Source of the DNA: Pseudomonas frederiksbergensis
GTDB taxonomy: Bacteria; Pseudomonadota; Gammaproteobacteria; Pseudomonadales; Pseudomonadaceae
Assembly: GCF_003732665.1 (NCBI RefSeq)
Contig: NZ_MOBP01000003.1
Coordinates: forward strand, 255,051 to 319,050
DNA length: 64,000 nt
Reading direction: 5' to 3'
Shown one piece after another: positions 17,579-27,836 of the stretch; the first letter of the stretch is position 1; each line of letters opens with the position of its first letter. The notes under the pieces were generated by a model that was not told where the DNA came from, made no database searches, and worked only from the letters and a program-made list of their open reading frames with translations. The translations under genes were made by a program, and so were the position numbers.

Positions 17579-18997
17579 ATGGCCGGCAAAACGCTTTACG
17601 ACAAGCTCTGGGATTCCCATGAAGTGAAACGGCGCGACGATGGGTCGTCGCTGATCTATATCGACCGCCACATCATCCATGAAGTGACCTCGCCCCAAGC
17701 TTTCGAAGGCCTGCGCCTGGCCGGGCGCAAGCCTTGGCGTGTCGATTCGATCATCGCCACCCCGGACCACAACGTGCCGACCACCCCGGATCGCAAGGGC
17801 GGCATCGAAGCGATCACCGATCAGGTCTCGCGCTTGCAGGTTCAGACCCTCGATGACTACTGCGACGAATACGGCATCACCGAGTTCAAAATGAACGACG
17901 TTCGCCAGGGCATCGTTCATGTGATCGGCCCGGAGCAGGGCGCGACCTTGCCGGGCATGACCGTGGTCTGCGGCGACTCGCACACCTCGACCCACGGTGC
18001 CTTCGGCGCCTTGGCCCACGGCATCGGCACTTCTGAGGTCGAGCACGTGTTCGCCACCCAGTGCCTGGTCGCCAAGAAAATGAAAAACATGCTGGTCTCG
18101 GTCGAAGGCAAATTGCCGTTCGGCGTGACCGCCAAGGACATCGTACTCGCGGTGATCGGCAAGATCGGCACCGCCGGCGGTAACGGCCACGCCATCGAGT
18201 TCGCCGGCAGCGCGATTCGTGACTTGTCCATCGAAGGCCGCATGACCATTTGCAACATGTCCATCGAAGCCGGCGCCCGTGTGGGTCTGGTCGCCGCCGA
18301 CGAAAAAACCGTGGAATACGTCAAGGGCCGTCCATTTGCCCCGAAAGGCGCGGAATGGGACATGGCGGTCGAAGCCTGGAAAGACCTGGTTTCCGACACC
18401 GATGCCGTGTTCGACACCGCGGTTGAGCTCGACGCAGCTCAAATCAAGCCACAAGTCAGCTGGGGCACTTCCCCTGAGATGGTGTTGGCGGTTGATCAGA
18501 ACGTGCCGGACCCGGCGAAGGAAATGGACCTGGTTAAACGCGGTTCCATCGAGCGCGCCTTGAAGTACATGGGTTTGAGCGCCAATCAGGCGATCACCGA
18601 TATTCAGCTGGATCGCGTGTTCATTGGCTCTTGCACCAACTCGCGGATCGAAGACTTGCGCGCTGCGGCGGTGATCGCCAAGGGCCGCAAAGTCGCCTCG
18701 ACCATCAAGCAAGCCATCGTGGTGCCGGGCTCGGGCCTGGTGAAGGCGCAAGCCGAGGCTGAAGGCCTGGACAAGATTTTCCTCGAAGCCGGTTTCGAGT
18801 GGCGTGAACCGGGTTGCTCGATGTGCCTGGCGATGAACCCGGACCGTTTGGAGTCGGGCGAGCATTGCGCCTCGACCTCCAACCGCAACTTCGAAGGGCG
18901 TCAGGGCGCCGGTGGCCGTACGCACCTGGTCAGCCCGGCGATGGCCGCTGCCGCTGCCGTCAACGGTCGTTTCATCGACGTTCGCGAACTGATCTGA
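17579..18997 (+). CDS. leuC: 3-isopropylmalate dehydratase, large subunit
   Basis: 472 residues. With LeuD it isomerises 2-isopropylmalate to 3-isopropylmalate in leucine synthesis, using a [4Fe-4S] cluster. Cluster cysteines are visible in [13 protein letters not shown] and in [12 protein letters not shown]. Other family motifs are [12 protein letters not shown] near the start and [20 protein letters not shown]. It is followed after 10 bases by leuD, so the two are co-transcribed. Confidence 0.98.
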   Translation: MAGKTLYDKLWDSHEVKRRDDGSSLIYIDRHIIHEVTSPQAFEGLRLAGRKPWRVDSIIATPDHNVPTTPDRKGGIEAITDQVSRLQVQTLDDYCDEYGITEFKMNDVRQGIVHVIGPEQGATLPGMTVVCGDSHTSTHGAFGALAHGIGTSEVEHVFATQCLVAKKMKNMLVSVEGKLPFGVTAKDIVLAVIGKIGTAGGNGHAIEFAGSAIRDLSIEGRMTICNMSIEAGARVGLVAADEKTVEYVKGRPFAPKGAEWDMAVEAWKDLVSDTDAVFDTAVELDAAQIKPQVSWGTSPEMVLAVDQNVPDPAKEMDLVKRGSIERALKYMGLSANQAITDIQLDRVFIGSCTNSRIEDLRAAAVIAKGRKVASTIKQAIVVPGSGLVKAQAEAEGLDKIFLEAGFEWREPGCSMCLAMNPDRLESGEHCASTSNRNFEGRQGAGGRTHLVSPAMAAAAAVNGRFIDVRELI

Positions 18998-19007
18998 GGA
19001 ACCGCAC

Positions 19008-19652
19008 ATGAGAGCTTTTACCCAACACACCGGTTTGGTCGCGCCATTGGACCGGGCCAACGTCGACACCGACCAGATCATTCCGAAGCAGTTTCTGAAG
19101 TCGATCAAGCGCACCGGTTTTGGCCCGAACCTGTTTGACGAGTGGCGCTACCTGGACGTGGGCTACGCCTACCAGGACAACTCCAAGCGCCCGTTGAACA
19201 AGGATTTCGTGCTCAACGCCGAACGTTACCAAGGCGCCAGCGTGTTGCTGGCCCGGGAAAACTTCGGTTGCGGCTCCAGCCGTGAGCACGCGCCATGGGC
19301 CCTGGAAGAGTACGGTTTCCGCAGCATCATCGCGCCGAGCTACGCCGACATCTTCTACAACAACAGCTTCAAGAACGGCTTGCTGCCGATCATCTTGAGC
19401 GACGCTGAGGTTGATGAGCTGTTCCAGCAGGTTGAAGCCAATCCGGGCTACCAGTTGACGGTCGACCTGCAAGCCCAGACCGTGACCCGGCCGGATGGCA
19501 AGACCTATAGCTTTGAACTGGACGAGTTCCGCAAGCATTGCCTGGTGAACGGCCTGGACGATATCGGCCTGACATTGATGGATCACGAGGCGATTGCGTC
19601 GTTTGAAAGCAAGCACCGGGCGAGTCAGCCTTGGTTGTTTCGCGATGTTTGA
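19008..19652 (+). CDS. leuD: 3-isopropylmalate dehydratase, small subunit
   Basis: 214 residues, the usual size. It forms the swivelling domain of the LeuCD heterodimer. Family motifs are [17 protein letters not shown] near the N-terminus and [16 protein letters not shown], the substrate-recognition loop. It is co-transcribed with leuC. A REP doublet follows and separates it from the methyltransferase gene. Confidence 0.98.
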   Translation: MRAFTQHTGLVAPLDRANVDTDQIIPKQFLKSIKRTGFGPNLFDEWRYLDVGYAYQDNSKRPLNKDFVLNAERYQGASVLLARENFGCGSSREHAPWALEEYGFRSIIAPSYADIFYNNSFKNGLLPIILSDAEVDELFQQVEANPGYQLTVDLQAQTVTRPDGKTYSFELDEFRKHCLVNGLDDIGLTLMDHEAIASFESKHRASQPWLFRDV

Positions 19653-19686
19653 TTGATCCGGGATTGATGTAGACAGGGCTGGCCTC

Positions 19687-19750
19687 TTCGCGAGCAAGCC
19701 CGCTCCCACATTGAAATGCGTACCCCTGTGGGAGCGGGCTTGCTCGCGAA
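19687..19750. repeat. REP doublet (REPIN), type A, TTCGCGAG ends outward
   Basis: The same palindrome as at 6017 but with arms in the opposite order: TTCGCGAGC ends lie outside and GTGGGAGC inside, around a loop of about 16 bases. It lies between leuD and the methyltransferase gene. Confidence 0.9.
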
Positions 19751-19797
19751 GACGGCAGCCCAGACACCCCAAGACTCACCCCCAAAAGGAAGTCCCC

Positions 19798-20556
19798 ATG
19801 ACCCAGCACAGCCAAGTCGTACAAAAGCAATTCGGTGAACAGGCCTCGGCCTACCTGAGCAGCGCCGTTCACGCTCAAGGCACCGAATTCGCACTGCTAC
19901 AGGCTGAGCTGGCCGGGCAGGACAGCGCTCGCGTGCTGGACCTGGGTTGCGGCGCCGGTCACGTGAGTTTTCACGTGGCGTCGCTGGTCAAGGAAGTGGT
20001 GGCTTACGACCTGTCCCAACAAATGCTCGACGTGGTGGCTGCAGCAGCGATTGATCGTGGTTTCAGCAACATCACCACGGTCAACGGTGCCGCCGAGCGC
20101 CTGCCGTTCGCCGATGGCGAGTTCGACTTCGTGTTCAGCCGTTATTCGGCGCACCATTGGAGCGATCTCGGTTTGGCCCTGCGGGAAGTGCGTCGGGTGC
20201 TGAAGCCGGGCGGGGTGGCGGCGTTCGTCGACGTGTTGTCCCCGGGCAGCCCGTTGTTCGACACCTACCTGCAAAGCGTCGAAGTGCTGCGCGACACCAG
20301 CCATGTGCGCGATTATTCGGCCGGCGAGTGGTTGCGCCAAGTCAGCGAAGCGGGGTTGCATACCCGCAGCACCACCCGTCAGCGGCTGCGTCTTGAGTAC
20401 AGCTCCTGGGTCGAGCGCATGCGCACGCCGCAAGTGATGCGCGGGGCGATCCGCGAGTTGCAGCAGTCGATGGGCAATGAAGTACGCGAATATTTTGAGA
20501 TTGAGGCCGATGGTTCGTTCAGTACAGATGTACTGGTGCTGATGGCAGAACGATAA
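19798..20556 (+). CDS. Class I SAM-dependent methyltransferase
   Basis: 252 residues from the ATG at 19798. Motif I is VLDLGCGAGHVSFHVA, motif II is near RLPFADGEFDFVFSRYSAHH, and motif III is VRRVLKPGGVAAFVDV. This resembles the UbiE/BioC-like group, but neither identity is supported and the substrate is unknown. It sits between leuD and leuB. Longer in-frame readings would translate the REP element and were rejected. Confidence 0.85.
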   Translation: MTQHSQVVQKQFGEQASAYLSSAVHAQGTEFALLQAELAGQDSARVLDLGCGAGHVSFHVASLVKEVVAYDLSQQMLDVVAAAAIDRGFSNITTVNGAAERLPFADGEFDFVFSRYSAHHWSDLGLALREVRRVLKPGGVAAFVDVLSPGSPLFDTYLQSVEVLRDTSHVRDYSAGEWLRQVSEAGLHTRSTTRQRLRLEYSSWVERMRTPQVMRGAIRELQQSMGNEVREYFEIEADGSFSTDVLVLMAER

Positions 20557-20616
20557 GGCTGAATGAATTTTTCCGGGGGCGCTCACGGGCGCACCGACTG
20601 ATGACATGAGGAAAGC

Positions 20617-21699
20617 ATGAGCAAGCAGATTCTGATTCTCCCTGGCGACGGTATTGGCCCGGAAATCATGGCCGAAGCGGTCAAAGTGCTGGAACTGGCC
20701 AACACAAAGTACAGCCTGGGTTTCGAACTGAGCCACGATGTAATTGGCGGCGCCGCCATCGACAAGCACGGCGTGCCCCTGGCCGACGAAACCCTGGACC
20801 GCGCCCGCGCTGCTGACGCCGTACTGCTGGGCGCCGTGGGCGGCCCGAAATGGGACACCATCGAGCGTGACATCCGCCCTGAGCGCGGCCTGCTGAAGAT
20901 CCGTGCGCAACTGGGCCTGTTCGGTAACCTGCGCCCGGCGATCCTCTACCCGCAACTGGCCGAGGCCTCCAGCCTGAAGCCGGAAATCGTTGCCGGCCTG
21001 GACATCCTGATCGTCCGTGAACTGACCGGTGGTATCTACTTCGGCGCGCCACGTGGCACCCGCACCCTGGAAAACGGCGAGCGCCAGGCCTACGACACCC
21101 TGCCGTACAGCGAAAGCGAAATCCGCCGTATTGCCCGGGTCGGTTTCGACATGGCCATGGTTCGCAACAAAAAGCTCTGCTCGGTGGACAAGGCCAACGT
21201 GCTAGCGTCCAGCCAACTGTGGCGTGAAATCGTCGAGCAAGTGGCCAAGGATTACCCGGAAGTTGAACTGAGCCACATGTACGTCGATAACGCCGCGATG
21301 CAACTGGTGCGCGCACCGAAGCAGTTCGACGTGATCGTCACCGACAACCTGTTCGGCGACATCCTCTCCGATCAGGCGTCGATGCTCACCGGCTCCATCG
21401 GCATGCTGCCTTCGGCGTCATTGGACACCAACAACAAAGGCATGTACGAGCCGTGCCACGGTTCTGCACCGGATATCGCGGGCAAGGGCATTGCCAACCC
21501 GTTGGCGACTATCCTGTCGGTGTCGATGATGCTGCGTTACAGCTTCAACCAGCAGGATGCGGCCAATGCCATCGAGAAGGCCGTGAGCCTGGTATTGGAT
21601 CAAGGCTTGCGCACCGGCGACATCTGGTCGACCGGTTGCACCAAAGTCGGTACGCAGGAAATGGGCGACGCAGTAGTCGCCGCGCTGCGGAATCTGTAA
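20617..21699 (+). CDS. leuB: 3-isopropylmalate dehydrogenase
   Basis: 360 residues. It oxidises and decarboxylates 3-isopropylmalate to 2-oxoisocaproate with NAD+. Landmarks are [19 protein letters not shown] at the start, [12 protein letters not shown], and [19 protein letters not shown] holding the metal-binding aspartates. [13 protein letters not shown] belongs to the cofactor site. A terminator hairpin separates it from asd. Confidence 0.98.
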   Translation: MSKQILILPGDGIGPEIMAEAVKVLELANTKYSLGFELSHDVIGGAAIDKHGVPLADETLDRARAADAVLLGAVGGPKWDTIERDIRPERGLLKIRAQLGLFGNLRPAILYPQLAEASSLKPEIVAGLDILIVRELTGGIYFGAPRGTRTLENGERQAYDTLPYSESEIRRIARVGFDMAMVRNKKLCSVDKANVLASSQLWREIVEQVAKDYPEVELSHMYVDNAAMQLVRAPKQFDVIVTDNLFGDILSDQASMLTGSIGMLPSASLDTNNKGMYEPCHGSAPDIAGKGIANPLATILSVSMMLRYSFNQQDAANAIEKAVSLVLDQGLRTGDIWSTGCTKVGTQEMGDAVVAALRNL

Positions 21700-21705
21700 T
21701 CTCTC

Positions 21706-21750
21706 GGGCCCGCTGCCACTTTCACCCATGAAAGCAGCGGCCCACTTTTT
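21706..21750 (+). terminator. Terminator after leuB
   Basis: GGGCCCGCTGC pairs with GCAGCGGCCC (one bulged C), and a CTTTC/GAAAG pairing extends the stem. A T run follows at 21746-21750. It stands between leuB and asd, so asd must have its own promoter or depend on read-through. Confidence 0.75.
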
Positions 21751-21768
21751 CAAGAAGGTGTAGTTGCG

Positions 21769-22881
21769 ATGAAACGTGTAGGTCTGATCGGTTGGCGCGG
21801 TATGGTCGGTTCCGTGCTCATGCAGCGGATGCTGGAAGAGCAGGATTTCGATCTTATCGAGCCGGTGTTTTTCACCACTTCCAATGTCGGTGGCCAAGGC
21901 CCGTCCGTGGGCAAGGACATTGCTCCGCTCAAGGACGCTTACAGCATTGAAGAGCTGAAAAGCCTCGACGTGATCCTGACCTGCCAGGGTGGCGACTACA
22001 CCAGCGAAGTGTTCCCGAAACTGCGTGAAGCCGGCTGGCAGGGTTACTGGATCGACGCCGCTTCGAGCCTGCGCATGCAGGATGACGCGGTGATCGTGCT
22101 GGACCCGGTGAACCGCAAGGTCATCGACCAGCAGCTCGACGCGGGCACCAAGAACTACATCGGTGGCAACTGCACCGTCAGCCTGATGCTGATGGGCCTG
22201 GGCGGTCTTTTCGAAGCCGGTCTGGTGGAGTGGATGAGCGCCATGACTTATCAGGCGGCCTCCGGTGCCGGTGCGCAGAACATGCGTGAATTGATCAAGC
22301 AAATGGGCGCGACCCACGCCGCTGTCGCCGATCAACTGGCCGACCCGGCCAGCGCCATCCTCGACATCGACCGTCGTGTCGCCGAAGCCATGCGCAGCGA
22401 CGCGTACCCGACCGAGAACTTCGGTGTGCCGCTGGCCGGCAGCCTGATCCCGTGGATCGACAAGGAACTGCCGAACGGCCAGAGCCGTGAAGAGTGGAAG
22501 GCCCAGGCCGAGACCAACAAGATCCTCGGTCGCTTCAAGAGCCCGATCCCGGTGGATGGCATCTGTGTGCGCATCGGCGCCATGCGCTGCCACAGCCAGG
22601 CGCTGACCATCAAGCTGAACAAAGACGTGCCGATCGCCGACATCGAAGGGCTGATCAGCCAGCACAACCCTTGGGTCAAACTGGTGCCGAACAACCGCGA
22701 AGCCAGCATCCAGGAACTGAGCCCGACGAAAGTCACCGGCACCCTGAACGTCCCGGTAGGTCGTCTGCGCAAGCTGAACATGGGCACCCAGTACGTCGGC
22801 GCCTTCACCGTCGGCGACCAACTGCTGTGGGGCGCGGCCGAACCGCTGCGTCGCATGTTGCGGATCCTGCTTGAGCGTTGA
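21769..22881 (+). CDS. asd: Aspartate-semialdehyde dehydrogenase
   Basis: 370 residues. It makes aspartate semialdehyde for lysine, diaminopimelate, methionine, threonine and diaminobutyrate synthesis. The nucleotide-binding start is [20 protein letters not shown]. The catalytic cysteine is Cys135 in [12 protein letters not shown], and [11 protein letters not shown] is a further family motif. The product also feeds the diaminobutyrate needed by the siderophore cluster further along. Confidence 0.98.
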   Translation: MKRVGLIGWRGMVGSVLMQRMLEEQDFDLIEPVFFTTSNVGGQGPSVGKDIAPLKDAYSIEELKSLDVILTCQGGDYTSEVFPKLREAGWQGYWIDAASSLRMQDDAVIVLDPVNRKVIDQQLDAGTKNYIGGNCTVSLMLMGLGGLFEAGLVEWMSAMTYQAASGAGAQNMRELIKQMGATHAAVADQLADPASAILDIDRRVAEAMRSDAYPTENFGVPLAGSLIPWIDKELPNGQSREEWKAQAETNKILGRFKSPIPVDGICVRIGAMRCHSQALTIKLNKDVPIADIEGLISQHNPWVKLVPNNREASIQELSPTKVTGTLNVPVGRLRKLNMGTQYVGAFTVGDQLLWGAAEPLRRMLRILLER

Positions 22882-22900
22882 TCGATTGATGCAATGAAAC

Positions 22901-22932
22901 AACCCGTGCCTTGAAAGAGGTGCGGGTTTTTT
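22901..22932 (+). terminator. Terminator of asd
   Basis: AACCCGTGCC pairs with GGTGCGGGTT (two G-U pairs) around an 8-base loop, then six T residues. Confidence 0.9.
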
Positions 22933-22941
22933 GTTTATTGG

Positions 22942-23040
22942 GTGACTGTGCCGGCCCCTTCGCGAGCAAGCCCGCTCCCACAGGGTGAACGCAATCCCAT
23001 GTGGGAGCGGGCTTGCTCGCGAAGAGGCCGGCACAGTCAC
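22942..23040. repeat. REP doublet (REPIN), type A, with unusually long arms
   Basis: Two 41-base arms (22942-22982 and 23000-23040) are reverse complements with a single mismatch, around a 17-base loop. The REP core is extended outward by GTGACTGTGCCGGCC and its complement. TTCGCGAG ends lie outside. Confidence 0.92.
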
Positions 23041-23119
23041 TACAAATCCCGGCAGAAATTGCCTGCACGCCACCCACCCGGTAAAGTGCCGCTCCCCCCG
23101 TTTCGCCAGAGGTAGAACC

Positions 23120-24130
23120 ATGAGCCAGTCCTTCGATATTGCCGTGATCGGCGCCACCGGTACTGTCGGCGAAACGCTGGTGCAGATTCTCGAAGAGCGC
23201 GACTTTCCGGTCGGCAACCTGCACCTGCTGGCCAGCAGCGAATCGGCCGGGCATTCGGTGCCGTTTCGCGGCAAGAACGTGCGGGTGCGGGAAGTCGATG
23301 AGTTCGATTTCAGCAAGGTGCAACTGGTGTTCTTCGCCGCCGGCCCAGCTGTCACCCTGAGCTTCGCCTCCCGCGCCACGGCTGCCGGTTGTTCGCTGAT
23401 CGACCTGTCCGGCGCCTTGCCGGCCGATCAGGCGCCGCAAGTGGTGCCGGAAGCCAACGCCCAGGTGCTGGCCGGTTTGAAAAAACCGTTCCAGGTCAGC
23501 AGCCCGAGCCCGTCGGCCACCACATTGGCCGTGGTCCTTGCACCGTTGCTCCAGGTGATCGACCTGCAACGCCTCCACGTCACCGCCAGCCTGGCCGTGT
23601 CCGCTCAGGGCCGAGAAGCGGTGACCGAACTGGCCCGGCAAACCGCCGAACTGCTCAATGTGCGTCCGCTGGAGCCGACCTTCTTCGATCGGCAGATGGC
23701 CTTCAACCTGTTGGCCCAGGTCGGCAAGCCCGACGATCAGGGGCATACGCTGCTGGAAAAACGCCTGGTGCGTGAGCTGCGCCAGGTCATGTCGCTACCT
23801 TTATTAAAGATTTCCGCGACTTGCATTCAAGCCCCGGTGTTTTTTGGCGATAGCTTTAGTGTGACCTTGCAGTCAGGGGCCGTCGTGGACCTGGCCAAAG
23901 TGAACGCCGCTCTGGAAGACGCACCGGGCATCGAGTTGGTGGAAGCCGGCGATTATCCGACCGCGGTGGGTGACGCGGTGGGGCAGGATGTGGTCTACGT
24001 GGGGCGGGTTCGCCACGGTATCGACGACCTGTCGGAACTTAATTTGTGGCTGACGTCAGATAACGTACGCAAAGGCGCCGCGCTCAATGCTGTGCAGGTG
24101 GCTGAATTGTTGATAAAAGACCTGCTGTAA
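23120..24130 (+). CDS. usg: Asd-like protein of the Usg family, lacking the catalytic cysteine
   Basis: 336 residues. It has the aspartate-semialdehyde dehydrogenase fold, with N-terminal DIAVIGATGTVGETLVQIL and FFAAGPAVTLSFA. Where active enzymes have an N-x-C-S/T motif, this reads VSSPSPSATTLAVVL, with Pro131 at about the cysteine position. It is therefore probably not an active dehydrogenase. Gene order asd-usg-fimV-truA matches P. aeruginosa, and E. coli also carries usg upstream of truA. The role is unknown. The ATG at 23120 follows a purine-rich ribosome site; longer readings would include the REP doublet. Confidence 0.85.
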   Translation: MSQSFDIAVIGATGTVGETLVQILEERDFPVGNLHLLASSESAGHSVPFRGKNVRVREVDEFDFSKVQLVFFAAGPAVTLSFASRATAAGCSLIDLSGALPADQAPQVVPEANAQVLAGLKKPFQVSSPSPSATTLAVVLAPLLQVIDLQRLHVTASLAVSAQGREAVTELARQTAELLNVRPLEPTFFDRQMAFNLLAQVGKPDDQGHTLLEKRLVRELRQVMSLPLLKISATCIQAPVFFGDSFSVTLQSGAVVDLAKVNAALEDAPGIELVEAGDYPTAVGDAVGQDVVYVGRVRHGIDDLSELNLWLTSDNVRKGAALNAVQVAELLIKDLL

Positions 24131-24339
24131 AAGATACTTGGCAACAATTTGTCGAATGATTCTAGCCGAGCGCTATGCTTGGCCGGAGTGCTTGACGGCA
24201 AGTGACCCTACGGGACTTTCCGGGGCATCAAAGAAATGATCGCGCGCGACGACCCTTCGCCGTCGCGTGCAATGCCTTACGGCAGCGACTTTCAACACCT
24301 TCTCGCTGGCCGAGGAATGTTCAAACAAAGGATGAGGCT

Positions 24340-26988
24340 ATGGTTCAAGTTCGCAAACTGGTGTTAGCAATAGCGGCCGCCTCGGCGCTGTCCTCCGGTA
24401 TGGCGCATGCCCTTGGGCTCGGGGAACTGACCCTGAAGTCGACGCTGAACCAGCCCCTGGTGGCGGAAATCGAGCTGCTCGACGTCAAGGACCTCACTGC
24501 TGCCGAAGTGGTGCCGAGCCTGGCCTCGCCGGACGATTTCGCCAAGGCCGGTGTCGATCGCCAGGCGTTTCTCAACGACCTGACCTTCACCCCGGTGCTC
24601 AACGCCAGCGGCAAAAGCATCCTGCGCGTCACCTCCAGCAAACCGCTCTCCGAGCCGATGGTGAAATTCCTCGTCCAGGTGATGTGGCCTAACGGTCGCC
24701 TGTTGCGCGACTACAGCGTGCTGCTCGATCCGTCCAAATTCTCCCCGCAAACCGCCGATGCCGCCGCGCAACCTGCGCCGGCCCAAGCGGTTTCGGCGCC
24801 GACCACCGGCGCGACCAAGCCAACCACCTACACCACCACGCCACGCGATACCCTGTGGGAAATCGCGGCCAAGGCGCGTAACGGCGGTTCGGTGCAGCAA
24901 ACCATGCTGGCCATCCAGGCGTTGAACCCGGAAGCCTTCATCAACGGCAACATCAACCTGCTGAAAACCGGTCAGGTCCTGCGCATGCCGGACCAGGTGC
25001 AAAGCACCAGTTTGCCGCAACCCAAGGCCATCGCTGAAGTCGCCGCGCAGAACACCGCATGGCGTCAGGGTCGCCGCTACGTGGCCAAGCCTGGCACCGG
25101 TCAGCAGCAACTCGATGCCACCAAGCGTGGTACTGCCGATCCTGCTTCGGCCCAGGCTGCGAAAGACAAGCTGAGCCTGGTGTCTGCCGAGTCCGGCAAG
25201 GGGCGCAAGGGCGCCGCTGGCGACGCGAAGAATTTGAGCAACAAACTGGCGGTGACCCAGGAAAGCCTCGACACGACCCGTCGTGACAATGCCGAACTGA
25301 AAAGCCGCATGACCGATCTGCAAAGTCAGCTGGACAAGCTGCAACGCCTGATCGAACTGAAAAACAATCAACTGGCCAAGTTGCAGGCGGAAGGCGCTGC
25401 GGGTACTCCGGCGGCTCCGGCGGCGACTGCTGCTGCGCCAGTGATTTCGGCAGAACTGACGCCGGCACCTGCGCCAGTACCAGCGGCAACCCCGACTGAA
25501 GCGGCCCCGGCCACGCCTGCACCGGTGGTGACGGCGCCCGAAGCCACTCCGGCCCCGGCCCCGGCAGAAACTTCAGTCGAGCCAACGCCTGCGGTGGCCG
25601 ACGACCAGAAATTCAATGACCTGCTGACCAACCCGATCCTGCTGGGTCTGGTGGGTGGCGGCGCCATCGTCCTGCTGCTGTTGCTGTTGCTGCTGGCCCG
25701 TCGCCGCAAAGCCCAGCAAGAAGCTGAAAAGCACCTGCGCATGGCCCGTGCCCTGGCGGAAGAACAAGAGTTTTCCCCTGAGCAGGACCTGCCGGAAAGC
25801 AGCTTCGAAGGCCTGGAAGTGCCACCGCCAGCGGTAAAACTCGCGGCAGCTCCAACGCCGCCGCCAGCCCCGGCTCCGGTGATTGCACCCGTCGTGGTCG
25901 CCCCAGTGATTGCCGCGCCGCTGGTTTCCCCGGCTGCCGAGCGCAATGACGACGTACTGGGCCAGGCTCAGTCGCACATCAACGGCGGTCGTCTGAATCA
26001 GGCCGCAGCCTTGCTCGAAGACGGCATCAAGCAAGAACCGCAACGCAGCGACCTGCGCCTGAAGCTGATGGAAGTCTACGGTCAGCAGGGTGATCGCGAT
26101 GCATTCGTTGCCCAGGAACGTCAACTGGTGGCCAATGGCGATAACTTCGCCCAGGTCGAACAGTTGAAAAGCCGTTTCCCGGCCATGGCCCTGGTCGCAG
26201 CGGGTGGCATCGCCGCCGCTGCTGTTGCAGCCGAGTTGGACGCGCAGTACGTCAAGGATCTGCTGTTGGATGAGCCTGAAGCGCCGGCCCCGGTCGCAGA
26301 AGATGATCTCGACAGCGCCTTTGACTTGAGCCTGGATGACCTGGAAAACGCTTCTCCAGCCGTGGTTGCCCCGGCACCCGCAGCGGAGCCTTTGGCCGAT
26401 CTTGATGAATTCCCGCTGGACGACGACTTGAGCTTTGAATCGGTGCTGCAACAGCAGACCGACATCAAGGAAAACCTCGACGACCTGTCGGACTTCGATC
26501 TGGACCTGGACCTCGGTGGCGATGCCTCGCCAGCGACCCTGGCCGAAGACGATTTCCTGCTCGACCTGGACGAAGGCGTGAAGGATCTGCCGCCGGTCGA
26601 TGCACCCGCCACGAACGAAGCAGCGCTGGACGACCTGGAACTGCCAGCGGATTTCGACCTGTCCCTGGCGGACGAAATGGACGCTCCAGAGGCGCCGAAC
26701 GCATTCACGACGGAACTGGATGACGTCAACGCCGAGCTGGATCGCTTGTCCCAGAGCATTGGCGAGCCGACCTTCACCGCCGAAGATGCAGCCGCCGCGG
26801 TAGATGACGAACCGGAGTTCGATTTCCTCTCCGGGACCGACGAAGTCGCCACCAAACTCGACCTGGCCCAGGCCTACATCGACATGGGCGACAACGACGG
26901 CGCCCGGGACATCCTCAATGAAGTGGTGACCGAGGGTGATGCGGGGCAGAAGAGCGAAGCGAAGGAAATGCTTTCGCGCCTGGCTTGA
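24340..26988 (+). CDS. fimV: FimV/HubP-type polar hub protein
   Basis: 882 residues. A signal peptide is at 1-25 (LVLAIAAASALSSGMAHA), followed by a FimV N-terminal domain. A peptidoglycan-binding LysM lies at about 162-212 (TYTTTPRDTLWEIAAKARNG). After a coiled coil and a Pro/Ala-rich linker, one membrane helix sits at about 433-453 (ILLGLVGGGAIVLLLLLLLL). A very acidic cytoplasmic region follows, and the C-terminal TPR-like motif is TKLDLAQAYIDMGDNDGARD. It organises type IV pilus and polar machinery and supports adenylate cyclase activity in P. aeruginosa. The ATG at 24340 starts the signal peptide; an upstream in-frame reading from 24202 was rejected. Confidence 0.93.
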   Translation: MVQVRKLVLAIAAASALSSGMAHALGLGELTLKSTLNQPLVAEIELLDVKDLTAAEVVPSLASPDDFAKAGVDRQAFLNDLTFTPVLNASGKSILRVTSSKPLSEPMVKFLVQVMWPNGRLLRDYSVLLDPSKFSPQTADAAAQPAPAQAVSAPTTGATKPTTYTTTPRDTLWEIAAKARNGGSVQQTMLAIQALNPEAFINGNINLLKTGQVLRMPDQVQSTSLPQPKAIAEVAAQNTAWRQGRRYVAKPGTGQQQLDATKRGTADPASAQAAKDKLSLVSAESGKGRKGAAGDAKNLSNKLAVTQESLDTTRRDNAELKSRMTDLQSQLDKLQRLIELKNNQLAKLQAEGAAGTPAAPAATAAAPVISAELTPAPAPVPAATPTEAAPATPAPVVTAPEATPAPAPAETSVEPTPAVADDQKFNDLLTNPILLGLVGGGAIVLLLLLLLLARRRKAQQEAEKHLRMARALAEEQEFSPEQDLPESSFEGLEVPPPAVKLAAAPTPPPAPAPVIAPVVVAPVIAAPLVSPAAERNDDVLGQAQSHINGGRLNQAAALLEDGIKQEPQRSDLRLKLMEVYGQQGDRDAFVAQERQLVANGDNFAQVEQLKSRFPAMALVAAGGIAAAAVAAELDAQYVKDLLLDEPEAPAPVAEDDLDSAFDLSLDDLENASPAVVAPAPAAEPLADLDEFPLDDDLSFESVLQQQTDIKENLDDLSDFDLDLDLGGDASPATLAEDDFLLDLDEGVKDLPPVDAPATNEAALDDLELPADFDLSLADEMDAPEAPNAFTTELDDVNAELDRLSQSIGEPTFTAEDAAAAVDDEPEFDFLSGTDEVATKLDLAQAYIDMGDNDGARDILNEVVTEGDAGQKSEAKEMLSRLA

Positions 26989-27007
26989 TGGTCAGTCAGT
27001 TGAAAAA

Positions 27008-27034
27008 AACGGCAGCCCACTGAGGCTGCCGTTT
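27008..27034 (+). terminator. Terminator of fimV
   Basis: AACGGCAGCC and GGCTGCCGTT form a perfect 10-bp stem with a 6-base loop, followed by TTT. Confidence 0.92.
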
Positions 27035-27060
27035 TCATTTCTGCATCGCCGCACATCCCC

Positions 27061-27149
27061 TGTGGGAGCGGGCTTGCTCGCGCATGCGGTGTGTCAGTCA
27101 GCATCAATGCTCAATGAACCACCGCATTCGCGAGCAAGCCCCCTCCCAC
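27061..27149. repeat. Degenerate REP doublet (REPIN), type A
   Basis: GTGGGAGC-type ends lie outside. Both arms carry changes from the core: GCTCGCGCA instead of GCTCGCGAA on the left and CCCCCTCCCACA on the right. It lies between the convergent fimV and M24 peptidase genes. Confidence 0.85.
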
Positions 27150-27170
27150 AATGGGAATCTGCTTTGCTAA

Positions 27171-27836
27171 TCAGGCGAGCAAATCCTCATAAAACGCCCC
27201 AAACGGTCGGGTAGGGTGGGCAATCTGGATCTCCAGAATCCACAACCCGACATTCGGGCAGTCCTCGAAATTCCCCAAATCCCCTGCACGATAGATCGCA
27301 TGGGGAAAATCGCTGACCCGGTGTCCCTTGATTTCCAGGTTCAACTTCCAGCCCATTGCGCCCGCTTGCTCATCGGCATAGCGGTACAGCTCAGGACCGG
27401 CAACCTGTTGGGTGCGCCAGTAGTCGTGAACCTGGTCGAACAGGGTTTTCGCCGCCACGGCACACGCCTTCATCTCCGGATCGTCGCCGACGGTGAAGGT
27501 CGCGCCTGAATCACCTTCATGGCGATCCCAGACCACGCCGAGGTCGATAAAAAAAATATCGTTTTGCGCCAGCGCCGGATCGCCGTCGGAGGGCTGCTTG
27601 AAGGTTTTCAGCGTGTTTGCGCCGAAACGGATTTTCGACGGGTGCCAGATGCGGTCCATGCCCAGTTCCGTCAGCACCTGCAGGCTCATCGCCTGGGCTT
27701 CGGATTCGAGCATGCCGGGTTTGACGCGGCGGGCCATTTCGGCGATGGCTTCCCAGGTCTTGCGTTTGGCGTGGAGCATGCCTTCAAGGCTATAGGCCAG
27801 GCCGACGGCTTCCTTGTTCAATGTGGCGGTCATCAT
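27171..27836 (-). CDS. M24-family metallopeptidase (Xaa-Pro aminopeptidase-like)
   Basis: 221 residues, so it is only the catalytic pita-bread domain. Candidate metal ligands are the aspartates in FFIDLGVVWDRHEGDSGATF, the histidine region GHRVSDFPHAIY and the glutamate in LWILEIQIAH. It is shorter than typical PepP or PepQ enzymes, and its substrate is unknown. It is on the opposite strand between fimV and truA, where P. aeruginosa has no gene, so it is an insertion in the conserved block. A second in-frame ATG follows directly after the first. Confidence 0.8.
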   Translation of the reverse strand: MMTATLNKEAVGLAYSLEGMLHAKRKTWEAIAEMARRVKPGMLESEAQAMSLQVLTELGMDRIWHPSKIRFGANTLKTFKQPSDGDPALAQNDIFFIDLGVVWDRHEGDSGATFTVGDDPEMKACAVAAKTLFDQVHDYWRTQQVAGPELYRYADEQAGAMGWKLNLEIKGHRVSDFPHAIYRAGDLGNFEDCPNVGLWILEIQIAHPTRPFGAFYEDLLA

